Origin: a virus
IMG/VR virus record: IMGVR_UViG_3300046007_009977
Span: 1 to 40,016 of that record
Length of the DNA: 40,016 bases
Direction: 5' to 3' (one strand)
The first letter of the stretch is position 1, and each line of letters opens with the position of its first letter. A model generated the notes under the pieces. The model was not told where the DNA came from and ran no database searches. It saw nothing but the letters and a program-made list of their open reading frames with translations. Positions 1 through 8,882 of the stretch are shown here, piece by piece. The position numbers and the translations under genes are program-made.

Positions 1-1
1 T

Positions 2-208
2 TTTACTATAGAATATGACCAAACGAGTATATACCAGACAATGGTCTTAGGTAAGAAACAATGGGCAATGAATCCTGGATTGGCTTCAGAACCTAATTCA
101 TTAAATCCTAAGATTTTTGATGCAGAATTTAACGATCTTGTCGATAATGCTTCTAGTATATTGCAAGAAAATACACAAAAACTAAAGAGTGATATTTACT
201 CTAAATAA
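2..208 (+). CDS. C-terminal end of an upstream structural protein (partial, possibly tail tube)
   Basis: An open frame runs from the window edge to a TAA at 206-208, giving 68 residues (ending KLKSDIYSK). It begins with a beta-strand-like stretch (FTIEYDQTSIYQT) and ends in a helix-like, Asn/Gln-rich tail. The stop lies 9 nt before the next start, so it belongs to the same gene cluster. Its position directly before a tube-initiator-like gene makes a tail tube or related tail protein plausible, but that rests only on context. The 5' part is outside the window, so the family cannot be fixed. Confidence 0.6.
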   Translation, partial: FTIEYDQTSIYQTMVLGKKQWAMNPGLASEPNSLNPKIFDAEFNDLVDNASSILQENTQKLKSDIYSK

Positions 209-217
209 TAAATAAAG

Positions 218-2794
218 ATGGCAGATTTTTTATCCGATTTTGGTGGATCACTAGGAGATAAAGTTTTACCTAATGGTGACGCTTTAAAAAGAAAAGTTGA
301 TTCACAAAGGGAAAACTGGCTAAGGGGGATTTCCTCTACTAAATACGGTAAAAAAGAAGATCCCACATATTTACATTTCCGATTTATATTTGACTTCGCA
401 GCAACAGCTGTTATAGACCCAGAAACTTTCTTAGCTCCTTCCCCTCTTTTTAGACCTATAGACGGATCGATAAGTAAAACTGACGAAGCAGAAGCTTCTG
501 AAGGGAACAGATTATTATCTCTAGATCCTAATAGCGGAGCTAATCCTTCAGATTTTGTAAATTCTGTACAGAACTCCGGAGCTGGTAATTTTTTTAGCAC
601 GGATGAGTTCTTTTATGGATCTAAAGCTAGAGTTGCTACAAGATACGGTAGGGGATTTTACGATATGACAGAGGGAATTGCTTACATGGGAGCTCAGAAT
701 TTTTTATCTCAAAGATCCAAAAAGAGACAAGAAATGCTTAACTCTTTTAGAACTGGATTAAGATTTATAAATCAAAATTGCCCATACTATTTTCAGTCAC
801 TTAGCGGGCTAGATCAGCTTCTAAAGGTTGATATTAAAAATTTTCACAAAAATGCTAGTAAGCCTCAAAGAGCAGGTACTCTCACTGTTGATTGTTTAGA
901 ATCTATAGATATGAGGATATTCGCTCTTTCTGAGCTTTATAGAAAAGCAATATATGACTACACATATCACAGAACAATGCTTCCTGAGAATCTCCGAAAG
1001 TTTAGAATGTGGATAGTTGTATCAGAGATTAGAAACATACAATTAACATATGGCATAAATGATGTTTTAAATCCATTTTCAATTCCCTCTGTTGCGCAAT
1101 CTGCTAATTTCTTAGACAGCTTTAATACACAAACTGGATTATTAGATAACACTGAAGGTCTACTACAAAAAACAACCATCGGGAAAGCTAATGCTGACAA
1201 AGCAGGATCCTATGAATTGGGACCATATGCTTTCATTTATCAATTAGATCAATGTGAGTTTGATTTTGACGATTCTTATCCTTCTTTTGCAACAATAGAC
1301 AATAAAGGAGGATCTGCAGTAACGAACAAATTTAAGATACATGTTGGTAAAATTAAAGACTATAAAATACAATTTAATGAACTTGCCGATGTAATAGGAA
1401 AAGTAGATAACATAAAGTCAATGGTGATTTCTGATATATGGGGATCAAAATCAGCAGACTATACTAAATATGATTATGAAGGTACTAGAGGAGTTGGAAA
1501 CACGGTTCTCCCACAGGATGGAAACGCAGCGGAATTTTTTGCCGGGCTAGCTTCGGATTTTATAACGAACAGCGTGGCGGATTTAAAAGACCAAGGAGTT
1601 CAGATAGTTCAAGGTGCTCTTCTAGGAAACATATATGGATTGGGTGGACTTAACCCAGGAGCAGCAGGTAGAAGTGCGCAGTCTCTTATCAACACTTTAA
1701 AAGAGGGAATACCTAACCCTTTTAAGGATAACACACCACAAGGACAAGGACTAGGAGGACCTGGACAAAGACAATATCCCTCTATTAACGAGGATGCTTA
1801 TACAGGAGTTCCTGGGGCATCCCAACAAAACCTTGGATCTGCTTATAATGGATCGTCTGGGGCAACAAATAATTTGAACGAGGACGTATATTCAAATAAT
1901 CCTGGGTCTGATTTGGGATTACCTGATAGACAGTATCAACCTGCAAAAGGAGACGAGTATAAAAATGTACCGGGAGCTGATTCAGGAGTACCTGGTAGAG
2001 TTTACCCAGAAGTGATAAAAGAAGATGTTTACACGAGTAATCCAGGATCCGATGGAGCTTTACCAGATAGACAATATCCTACTGTCTCTGATGACGCTTA
2101 TAATAATGTCCCTGGTCCAGATCTTGGTGTGCCTTCCAGAGTATATCCAAATCTAGAAGATGATGCTTATACAAATAATCCCGGATCAGATCTTGGTTTA
2201 CCTGACAGACAATATCCACCAAATACAGAAGATGCTTATACAGATACGCCATCACAGGAAACTGACCAAATAGGCTCTGTATATCCGGATATTGATAATG
2301 AGTATTCTTTAGTTAATGATAAAGAATACACAGAGAGTATATCTGTGCCTGTGAATAATATAGGCGATGTATATTCAGATTCTGAAAATAAATATCCGGA
2401 GATTAATGATAAGGTTTATCAGCAGGATACTACAAATATAGAAACAGATTTAATAGGAGATGTGTACGACGAAACTAAAAACCAATATCCTCCAGTAAAC
2501 GATAAAGTTTATGACCCAACGAAAGCACCTCAATCCGATTTTCTAGGCGAGGTTTATAGTAACACTCAAAGTAAGTATCCATCTGTAAATGAGGACCTAT
2601 ACCAAAACTCAGTAACTCCCGCTCCAGGAATAAACGATGACGTTTATAAGGGAGTACCGGGATCAGATCTGAGCACTCCTTTTAGAAATTATGAATCGTT
2701 AAATTCTAACGAGTACACTAGAAATCCGCAACAAATGGATGTTAAAACTATAGGAAGAGTATATCCTTCATCAAGGAATGAAAACAATCTATAA
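218..2794 (+). CDS. tail-tube initiator-like baseplate protein with Tyr/Pro-rich repeat tail
   Basis: 858 residues. The first ~510 look like a globular virion protein. Around residues 339-408 the pattern (YQLDQCEFDFDDSYPSF, then KFKIHVGKIKDYKIQFNE) resembles the tube-like fold shared by T4 gp19, gp48 and gp54, which start tail-tube polymerisation on the hub. From about residue 518 to the end the protein becomes roughly 13 imperfect 23-30-residue repeats built on R-x-Y-P ... D-x-Y ... P-G-S-D-L-G-L-P-D. I know of no such tail on gp48/gp54. The ATG at 218 follows an A/T-only leader with no Shine-Dalgarno. The hub gene follows 19 bp later. Structural role is likely; the exact gp48/gp54 assignment is tentative. 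Confidence 0.6.
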   Translation: MADFLSDFGGSLGDKVLPNGDALKRKVDSQRENWLRGISSTKYGKKEDPTYLHFRFIFDFAATAVIDPETFLAPSPLFRPIDGSISKTDEAEASEGNRLLSLDPNSGANPSDFVNSVQNSGAGNFFSTDEFFYGSKARVATRYGRGFYDMTEGIAYMGAQNFLSQRSKKRQEMLNSFRTGLRFINQNCPYYFQSLSGLDQLLKVDIKNFHKNASKPQRAGTLTVDCLESIDMRIFALSELYRKAIYDYTYHRTMLPENLRKFRMWIVVSEIRNIQLTYGINDVLNPFSIPSVAQSANFLDSFNTQTGLLDNTEGLLQKTTIGKANADKAGSYELGPYAFIYQLDQCEFDFDDSYPSFATIDNKGGSAVTNKFKIHVGKIKDYKIQFNELADVIGKVDNIKSMVISDIWGSKSADYTKYDYEGTRGVGNTVLPQDGNAAEFFAGLASDFITNSVADLKDQGVQIVQGALLGNIYGLGGLNPGAAGRSAQSLINTLKEGIPNPFKDNTPQGQGLGGPGQRQYPSINEDAYTGVPGASQQNLGSAYNGSSGATNNLNEDVYSNNPGSDLGLPDRQYQPAKGDEYKNVPGADSGVPGRVYPEVIKEDVYTSNPGSDGALPDRQYPTVSDDAYNNVPGPDLGVPSRVYPNLEDDAYTNNPGSDLGLPDRQYPPNTEDAYTDTPSQETDQIGSVYPDIDNEYSLVNDKEYTESISVPVNNIGDVYSDSENKYPEINDKVYQQDTTNIETDLIGDVYDETKNQYPPVNDKVYDPTKAPQSDFLGEVYSNTQSKYPSVNEDLYQNSVTPAPGINDDVYKGVPGSDLSTPFRNYESLNSNEYTRNPQQMDVKTIGRVYPSSRNENNL
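1769..2791 (+). repeat. coding repeat array, ~13 Tyr/Pro/Gly-rich units
   Basis: The array encodes two interleaved unit types. The first five to seven units follow R-[QV]-Y-P-x(3-4)-D-[AVE]-Y-x-N-x-P-G-x-D-x-G-x-P. Later units are longer and follow [DS]-V-Y-x-D-x-x-N-x-Y-P-x-x-N-D-K-x-Y and end in I-G. Units have diverged at the DNA level, so this is an old protein repeat rather than a recent tandem duplication. The regular Tyr and Pro spacing suggests an extended, multivalent binding segment (inference). Confidence 0.8.
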
Positions 2795-2813
2795 TATCTT
2801 GGTATAATTTAAA

Positions 2814-3728
2814 ATGGGATTAGTAGATAGAAATAAATTAGAAAAGCCTAATATAGAGATCTCTCACTATTTAGGTGTGGTCATAGACAATAAGGATCCG
2901 GAGTTTAAAGGTAGAGCTAAGGTGAGAGTTTTTGGTGTCTTCGATGAACTAGAAGATGGTGATCTCCCATGGGCTTATCAAAGATTTGAGCAAAGCTACG
3001 GGCTTGGTGGAGGATCTGGTAGAATGTCTGTGCCTAAACTTGGCTCTGTTGTTCATGTGCAATTTAATAATGGAAACTATTATAGTCCAGAATATAAAGC
3101 AGCACAGGAATTGGCTCCAGATCTAATCGATGAGATAAGAGCTAGTTATGAAGGGGCGCACTCTATAATATACGACGGAATAGAAAGGCTTAAGATGTAC
3201 TATACTGTTGAAAAGGGATTAGTTATAGACTTAAAAGAATCTAAGATTATAATAAGAAACGATAACTCCATACTTATTACACATGCGGATGACACTGCTT
3301 CTATAGAACTGAAGGGCGGAAAGATAACTAAGTATGCAGATCAGGAAATAGAAAACACCGCAATAACAAGGATCAAACACAGTTCTGAGGAAGTTTGGAT
3401 GGATGGCAAAACAACTAATCTTGGACATTCTCCTCTTTTTTCTGCTGTTTGTGCAGAGCCATTATTTGACTTTCTTAAAAAATTGGCTATATCAGTAGAT
3501 AGTAAAATGCCAGCTACACCAGGAGTTAATTCAACATTAGCTTCTAGCTTCGAACAATTAGCAACAAGTCAGACAGTTAGGGTAACAAGAGAAAATAGTC
3601 CAGATTTCCCTGTTGTTCCTGCTAATGCGGATTCTCCTGTTGGTATACCTAACACAGGTACATCAGGAACATCTGGTACTTCCGGAACATCTGGTACTTC
3701 CGGAACCAGTGGAATAACGGGAGTGTAA
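2814..3728 (+). CDS. gp5-like baseplate hub / central spike protein, no lysozyme domain
   Basis: 304 residues. The N-terminus has the OB-fold signature of the T4 gp5 family (KVRVFGVF at 36-43, then DLPWA at 50-54, then KLGSVVHVQFNNGN), which in T4 sits on the gp27 trimer below the tube. T4 gp5 then carries a lysozyme domain; here the chain passes directly into short alternating strands (IIIRNDNSILITHADDTASIELKGGK) typical of the trimeric beta-helical spike. There is no room for a lysozyme. The end is low complexity: six Thr-Ser-Gly tripeptides, then ITGV. It lies in the tail-tip cluster, one base before the next ATG. The OB-domain call is firm; the spike extent is inferred. Confidence 0.82.
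   Translation: MGLVDRNKLEKPNIEISHYLGVVIDNKDPEFKGRAKVRVFGVFDELEDGDLPWAYQRFEQSYGLGGGSGRMSVPKLGSVVHVQFNNGNYYSPEYKAAQELAPDLIDEIRASYEGAHSIIYDGIERLKMYYTVEKGLVIDLKESKIIIRNDNSILITHADDTASIELKGGKITKYADQEIENTAITRIKHSSEEVWMDGKTTNLGHSPLFSAVCAEPLFDFLKKLAISVDSKMPATPGVNSTLASSFEQLATSQTVRVTRENSPDFPVVPANADSPVGIPNTGTSGTSGTSGTSGTSGTSGITGV
3660..3713 (+). repeat. (Thr-Ser-Gly)6 coding repeat with 18-bp direct repeats
   Basis: Six consecutive codon triplets for T-S-G end the hub protein. Within them the 18-mer GGAACATCTGGTACTTCC occurs twice in tandem (3666-3683 and 3684-3701), which would allow slippage and change of repeat number in steps of 6 residues. Confidence 0.85.
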
Positions 3729-3729
3729 T

Positions 3730-6700
3730 ATGGAAAGTATAGAATCTAGGATAGACAGTCTATTAGGGAAAGACTTTTCCAAAATGTCTACTGAGGAGAT
3801 ACTCAGTACTATATCAGGAGGGCAGAGCTTTAATATTCCCTATGAAGATTTACAATCCAAGGAGGGATTTGAAAAGGAGCTAGATAAAAGTCAGAAGGAG
3901 GTAGATAACGTAATAAAAAGCTTAAGTCCGCAAAAGCCTCCCATTCCTATGAATGAAATAGAGGATCTTGCCTGTAAATATGAGGGAGATGATCTCTACA
4001 GTCGAATTATAATAGAGACTATAAAAAGAGAAGATTCTAATTTATATAATGATCTTTTAAATTCTGATGAATACAAAAAAAATTCTCCTATATCTGAAAA
4101 TGATTTAGGGGTTACTGTTAGTGGAGGTGATTTAGGATTTTCTAAAAAAATTCCCTCTGATGGAATAACAAAATATCTAAAGAGAAAGGATTCGAAGTTT
4201 CTTGAAAAAATAAACGAGAAGATATTTGATAATATGGACCCTTTGATATTAGGTAAGCCTTCTAACTCAGGAACTAGAAAAAAAAGAGCTCTTAACATTT
4301 TAGGATTTGAAATTCCTTTAGAGTTTATAATGAACGGAACTCAAATAGTTCACGTAAAAATAGGAGGTGATGAAATAGATCTAAACTCCGCTTTAGATAA
4401 AATAAATAGTATCTTAAAAAAGCAGAACGAGAATTCTAAGCCTTGTGATTTTGATGGAATAGACGAAAATACATCCTCTGAAAGAATTGATGGATTTGAT
4501 GCTAATTTTTTTCCTGATGGGGATGATCCAATAGCAGATGATGAGTGTTTACCAGGAATACCCGAAGATCCTATAACAGGAGATCCTATTCTAACTAAGA
4601 ATAACTTTGATGAGTCGTTGGATGAATTTTGTGATCCGCCGGTTTATGAATTTAAAAGAGACGAGGTACCGGATCCTGTACCTCCTACTGTTGATCCTAA
4701 AGATATAGATGCTTGTTTGTCATCTGCCTTAGATAAGAGCAAAAAACTAGAAGAAGATATTAAAGTACTAGCTAGATGGCAAATGATAGAAAGAAATCTA
4801 GAGGAGATACTATATCACTATGAGCCAATATACGAGTATCAGAAATCTCTAGCAGAAAACTGGAGGAATCGCGTTCCTGTAAACGAGGGAGGAGATCCAT
4901 CAGATTTTGATATAGGAATTCAAATTTTGACATATAGAGATCAGTTAGAAGCATATAAAAAAGAGCTTAAAGATCAAACAACAAAATACGAGAATGATAA
5001 ATCTTTGTTTTTACAAAACAATAATATATTTACCGAGGACTTATTTATTCTTAGCGTTTATGACACGGAGCTTAGTTCTCCTGAGCTGGAAGTTCTTTTT
5101 AATAATCAGATAAATGCTAATAAATCGCCTATAACATATGATGAATCCACACAATCGTGGCCAGTTTCCGGTGGGGTTTCTAAATTTATTGAGAATGTAG
5201 AAGACATAAGAAACATTATGATCGAGAGTAACTTTATTGATCTAATACAATCCAAAATAGATGATACACAATCTCTTCTAAACGCTTCTATTCAAACGCT
5301 TTCACAGAAAAGAGGAAGTCAAGTTACCATCGCCGATGTTGAAAAATCTTTCTTACCCTCCAGCACAGTTTCTTCAGATCTTTATGGGCAAGGCAACGGC
5401 TCGTTGGATATAAACGATAGGGTTTTTAAAAGCCCAGCCCAGTTATTTCTGAGCACTGAATCTTATGCTTATGATTCATATGGATATGAATTCTTAGAAG
5501 CACTTAAGAAATTCTCCGTTAGATTTAATACAAATTTTAATAAACCCTTGGGCGAGTTAGAGTTTAAACTTTCTTTTGTTACTGACTACGGATCTCCTCT
5601 TCCATACAAGAAAGTAAAAAAACCTTCTAAGATAACCTTTAGCGGATCTAGTACAGAGCCATTAAAAGAAGCTAATGAACCTGATGAGGAGAAAATAAAA
5701 ATAGGTAATGAGTATGCTGGCAACGGAGGATTGCTAAGTGGATATTTACCAGAGTATTTAAGGTCTTATCAATTTATAAAGATTAATAACATTAAGACTG
5801 GCTTTCCTGATGTTGCAAAATTCTATGATTTTATAGAGAAAATAATAAAAACTAGTGACTCAAAAGAAAGTATTGTAGAGAAAATTGTAGAGGACAGAGG
5901 AACATTATATGGACAGTTAATAGAGAAATCCTCCTCAACTTGGCTTTTCTTTAGCGCAGAAGAAAGAGGAGATAATGACTCTAGGGATCCTGCAAAAAGC
6001 AGACCCTCTAGTTTCACACAAGACGGAGAACCAACGCCGGTATTTACTGATTTTTATAGTAATTTCAAAACTAAGTGGAACCAGAAATACCTACAAAACA
6101 AGCAGGCTTATATAACTCCCGCTCTTGAAGATTTAAAAACAAAAGCTAGAAGAGCAGGTGAAGGATTAGGAAAAACCCTACCGACTTCAGACGTTATAGG
6201 AATTAGAATATTTGAGAACTACTCTGACATAACTAAAAAATATGAAAATTTAAAAGAAGCTTTGTTGCTTGCCTCTCAAAAAATCGCTGAGATTAGTGAA
6301 TCAATTAGCCCAGAAAACATAGAGAAAAGATTTAGTGACATTAAATGTGCGGGAGCACAGTCACCACCCGATGCTGGGGATAAAGAGAACTGCCCACCTG
6401 TTTGTTGTGGAGAAGCGGGGTCTGATTTTAAAACTGATAATTTTTTACTATCTTCCCCACCAAGCTCAGATTGCCCAACGATGTTTCAAAGATGTTGGTG
6501 GAAGCAATTTTCTAAGGATCTAACCAAGGTTGGTATGTTGCCATATCCTAATGGTCTTCCTCCAATTGAAGATCCTAAATATTTTTTAACCCCTGGACCA
6601 GCTGTTAGATTGGGTTTAAAATATTGGCCCGTAGGATATCTTCCGCCTGCTTTTATTCCTATACCTTTTCCGAATCCGATAGACGGTAATCCTTATATAA

Positions 6701-8826
6701 GGGTTCCCCTTCCAATGATATGGACTATAATTCCCCCTATTCTTATACCTCTTCCTTTTAATTTGGGAATGCTTGTGATATTTATACCTTTCATAGGAGG
6801 ATTTATGCCTACTCCATTAGTTTATCTAAAAGAATTTATCACTGGTAGTTCTTTATTTTTAACCGGAATTAGAGGACCTAGATTTATTCCAAGAAAATCT
6901 GACCCGGATACGAAAGATCCATTTGAAAAGATCAAGCAGATTCTATCTTTTGGTGTACCTGATAAGTTAATACCTCTTCCCGGATTTGGCCTGGATGATT
7001 TAGATTCTTCAGCTAGGGTTTTAACTGATATAAAAAGTAACTTAACTAAAATATTTGATAGTGTTCCCCCTCCTGGAAACATGCAGCAGGTAAGAGACAT
7101 ACAAGAAAAAGAAAGGGAGCTTAAAAGAAAAATAAGGGAAAAGGAAAAGGATTATAAAAAGAAGAGTGCTTTATTAGATGAGAATCCCCCAGATTTATCT
7201 GCTGAAGAGGAGCAATTAAAAGCTTTGGTTAATCAAAGAAAGGATGCACTAAAAACCACTATAAAAGATTATCTTAAAAAAAGTATACCAGATCCAAAGT
7301 CTATACATTTTCCTAAAGATAAGGACAAATTAAAGGTTGATATACCAGGGATTGTGAAATCATTAAGAATCCTTAAAGAAATGAGAGCTAGCCTTGTCCC
7401 AGTGGACTGTCCTAGCTTTGTAAACTTTAAGGATGAAATGAGGGAGGTTCTAAAACTAATGAAAATAGTTTGTCCTCCTATTTATGCAATAGAAAATTTT
7501 CAGGTAGCTAATTCGAGTAAAATATTTTTAAGAAACAATAAGGACCCTAGATTGATGACGGATAATGAATTTAATATCCTAGTTAAAGAGATAAGAGGAG
7601 CTTCCCTTGTGATAGCTAAAGTGATTCTCTGGGGAAATAATTTTTCTGTAATAAAAAAAGTCAGGGATGGATCATTCTCTTTGGTCGAAAAAAGTGAATT
7701 TGAAGGAGCTTTTAAATTCCCTGAAATAAAAATAACTAACTCTGCACCTAAAGCGCTCAACTTTGCTAGAAAAAAGAACCCCATTATAGAAGCTATGAAG
7801 TTTCGTATAATGGAAGGCATGGCTAACATAGAATATTCAAGAGAGGATTTTTCTAGATATGTTAGATATGACGGAGAAAATCCAATATTAGTTATAAGGG
7901 TAAAGGATTTAAAAATATTAGTTTCTAAAAAGATAGGATTAAGTAAGGCAGGTCCATTTGATCCAGTAAGACCATTAGATCAAGAAGAGCCTTTAATATC
8001 CAATTTTCCTTTTCCTAAGGGGCCTTTATCTTGCCTCAGTTCACTTAATGGAGGATTTGGTAATGCTGTTGCTGCTTTTGAGCTACCCACAGTTTTTCCG
8101 CCCAAGCAAGATCAGTTAGGACAAATCCCTGGATTAGGTGGCATCATTCAAGTTAGTATACCTGGGTCTGTTATAAAAGATTTTTTATCGGCTTCACTTG
8201 AAAAATCATTAGATGCTGGGATATTAGAAAAAACATTTCCAGAGATTGATGATGTAAATTCCCCGAAGTTTTTAAATATGGATCCTTCAGATATACAAAA
8301 AATGACTAAGAATTTAGTTACTGGAGCCATAGATCCTTCGTCTAAAGACGTACCGCCTTTTTTAAATGTGATTAAAACCCCAGTGATTCCTAAAGCAAGA
8401 CCCACTGATATGATAGAGCAAGCTTTAATTGGTTTAGGAGCTCCTCCACCAGCTAGGATAGTTTATAGTTTGTTCTGGGCATATTTTAAGAGCTTACCTA
8501 AAACACCTCTGGCTGATTCTATTATGCTCACTAAAGTAACTGCTTCCGCTGAAATTTTATCTAAGATCCCTTGGCCTCTTGCAGTACTAATAGGTAGGAA
8601 TATATTAAACATTATAAACCCAATAGCAATGAATGATGACCATCCAGTTTGGAGAAGAATGAGTTTAAAGAATACATACTATGTTGTTTACTTGGATGAA
8701 TTCCTAAGGAGCGCAGCGGATGTGTCGGGACTTTTTAAATTTTTCTTAGGCTCAGCAGATCCTGTGTATCCAATACCAGAATTACCAACTGAACTAAAAG
8801 AAACTAAAAATGTAAAAAAATACTAA
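3730..8826 (+). CDS. giant baseplate/tail structural protein, unrecognised family
   Basis: 1698 residues, family not recognised. The N-terminal ~300 residues are acidic with helices. A helical segment at about 330-440 includes RNLEEILYHYEPIYEYQKSL. A six-cysteine cluster lies at about 873-925 (ENCPPVCC and DCPTMFQRCWW). A very hydrophobic, Pro-rich stretch at about 960-1040 (PPAFIPIPFPNP, IIPPILIPLPF) follows. A charged coiled coil at about 1115-1190 (EKERELKRKIREKEKDYKKK) precedes a mixed C-terminal half. The ATG follows the hub stop with one intervening base (TAATATG), so the two are probably translationally coupled. Location next to the hub suggests a tail-tip or baseplate component; a tape-measure role is less likely given the position and proline-rich content. 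Confidence 0.7.
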   Translation: MESIESRIDSLLGKDFSKMSTEEILSTISGGQSFNIPYEDLQSKEGFEKELDKSQKEVDNVIKSLSPQKPPIPMNEIEDLACKYEGDDLYSRIIIETIKREDSNLYNDLLNSDEYKKNSPISENDLGVTVSGGDLGFSKKIPSDGITKYLKRKDSKFLEKINEKIFDNMDPLILGKPSNSGTRKKRALNILGFEIPLEFIMNGTQIVHVKIGGDEIDLNSALDKINSILKKQNENSKPCDFDGIDENTSSERIDGFDANFFPDGDDPIADDECLPGIPEDPITGDPILTKNNFDESLDEFCDPPVYEFKRDEVPDPVPPTVDPKDIDACLSSALDKSKKLEEDIKVLARWQMIERNLEEILYHYEPIYEYQKSLAENWRNRVPVNEGGDPSDFDIGIQILTYRDQLEAYKKELKDQTTKYENDKSLFLQNNNIFTEDLFILSVYDTELSSPELEVLFNNQINANKSPITYDESTQSWPVSGGVSKFIENVEDIRNIMIESNFIDLIQSKIDDTQSLLNASIQTLSQKRGSQVTIADVEKSFLPSSTVSSDLYGQGNGSLDINDRVFKSPAQLFLSTESYAYDSYGYEFLEALKKFSVRFNTNFNKPLGELEFKLSFVTDYGSPLPYKKVKKPSKITFSGSSTEPLKEANEPDEEKIKIGNEYAGNGGLLSGYLPEYLRSYQFIKINNIKTGFPDVAKFYDFIEKIIKTSDSKESIVEKIVEDRGTLYGQLIEKSSSTWLFFSAEERGDNDSRDPAKSRPSSFTQDGEPTPVFTDFYSNFKTKWNQKYLQNKQAYITPALEDLKTKARRAGEGLGKTLPTSDVIGIRIFENYSDITKKYENLKEALLLASQKIAEISESISPENIEKRFSDIKCAGAQSPPDAGDKENCPPVCCGEAGSDFKTDNFLLSSPPSSDCPTMFQRCWWKQFSKDLTKVGMLPYPNGLPPIEDPKYFLTPGPAVRLGLKYWPVGYLPPAFIPIPFPNPIDGNPYIRVPLPMIWTIIPPILIPLPFNLGMLVIFIPFIGGFMPTPLVYLKEFITGSSLFLTGIRGPRFIPRKSDPDTKDPFEKIKQILSFGVPDKLIPLPGFGLDDLDSSARVLTDIKSNLTKIFDSVPPPGNMQQVRDIQEKERELKRKIREKEKDYKKKSALLDENPPDLSAEEEQLKALVNQRKDALKTTIKDYLKKSIPDPKSIHFPKDKDKLKVDIPGIVKSLRILKEMRASLVPVDCPSFVNFKDEMREVLKLMKIVCPPIYAIENFQVANSSKIFLRNNKDPRLMTDNEFNILVKEIRGASLVIAKVILWGNNFSVIKKVRDGSFSLVEKSEFEGAFKFPEIKITNSAPKALNFARKKNPIIEAMKFRIMEGMANIEYSREDFSRYVRYDGENPILVIRVKDLKILVSKKIGLSKAGPFDPVRPLDQEEPLISNFPFPKGPLSCLSSLNGGFGNAVAAFELPTVFPPKQDQLGQIPGLGGIIQVSIPGSVIKDFLSASLEKSLDAGILEKTFPEIDDVNSPKFLNMDPSDIQKMTKNLVTGAIDPSSKDVPPFLNVIKTPVIPKARPTDMIEQALIGLGAPPPARIVYSLFWAYFKSLPKTPLADSIMLTKVTASAEILSKIPWPLAVLIGRNILNIINPIAMNDDHPVWRRMSLKNTYYVVYLDEFLRSAADVSGLFKFFLGSADPVYPIPELPTELKETKNVKKY

Positions 8827-8882
8827 TTTCTTGGAAATTTTAATCCAATTTTATACTAGAAAACTATACAAACCCAAATAAT

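Noticed and set aside
196-600. 134-residue minus-strand open frame
   Set aside because: It lies opposite the start of the 858-residue gene, has no independent start context and encodes a low-quality composition with no recognisable domain.
3660-3713. Short tandem repeat as CRISPR-like array
   Set aside because: It is in frame, encodes TSG repeats and has no spacers.
6335-6523. 62-residue plus-strand frame inside the 1698-residue gene
   Set aside because: Out-of-frame shadow over the Cys-rich segment; no start signal and no independent support.
3730-8826. 1698-residue protein as the tape measure
   Set aside because: It lacks long heptad-rich helical repeats over most of its length and has proline-rich and Cys-rich domains; the position beside the hub fits a tail-tip protein better.
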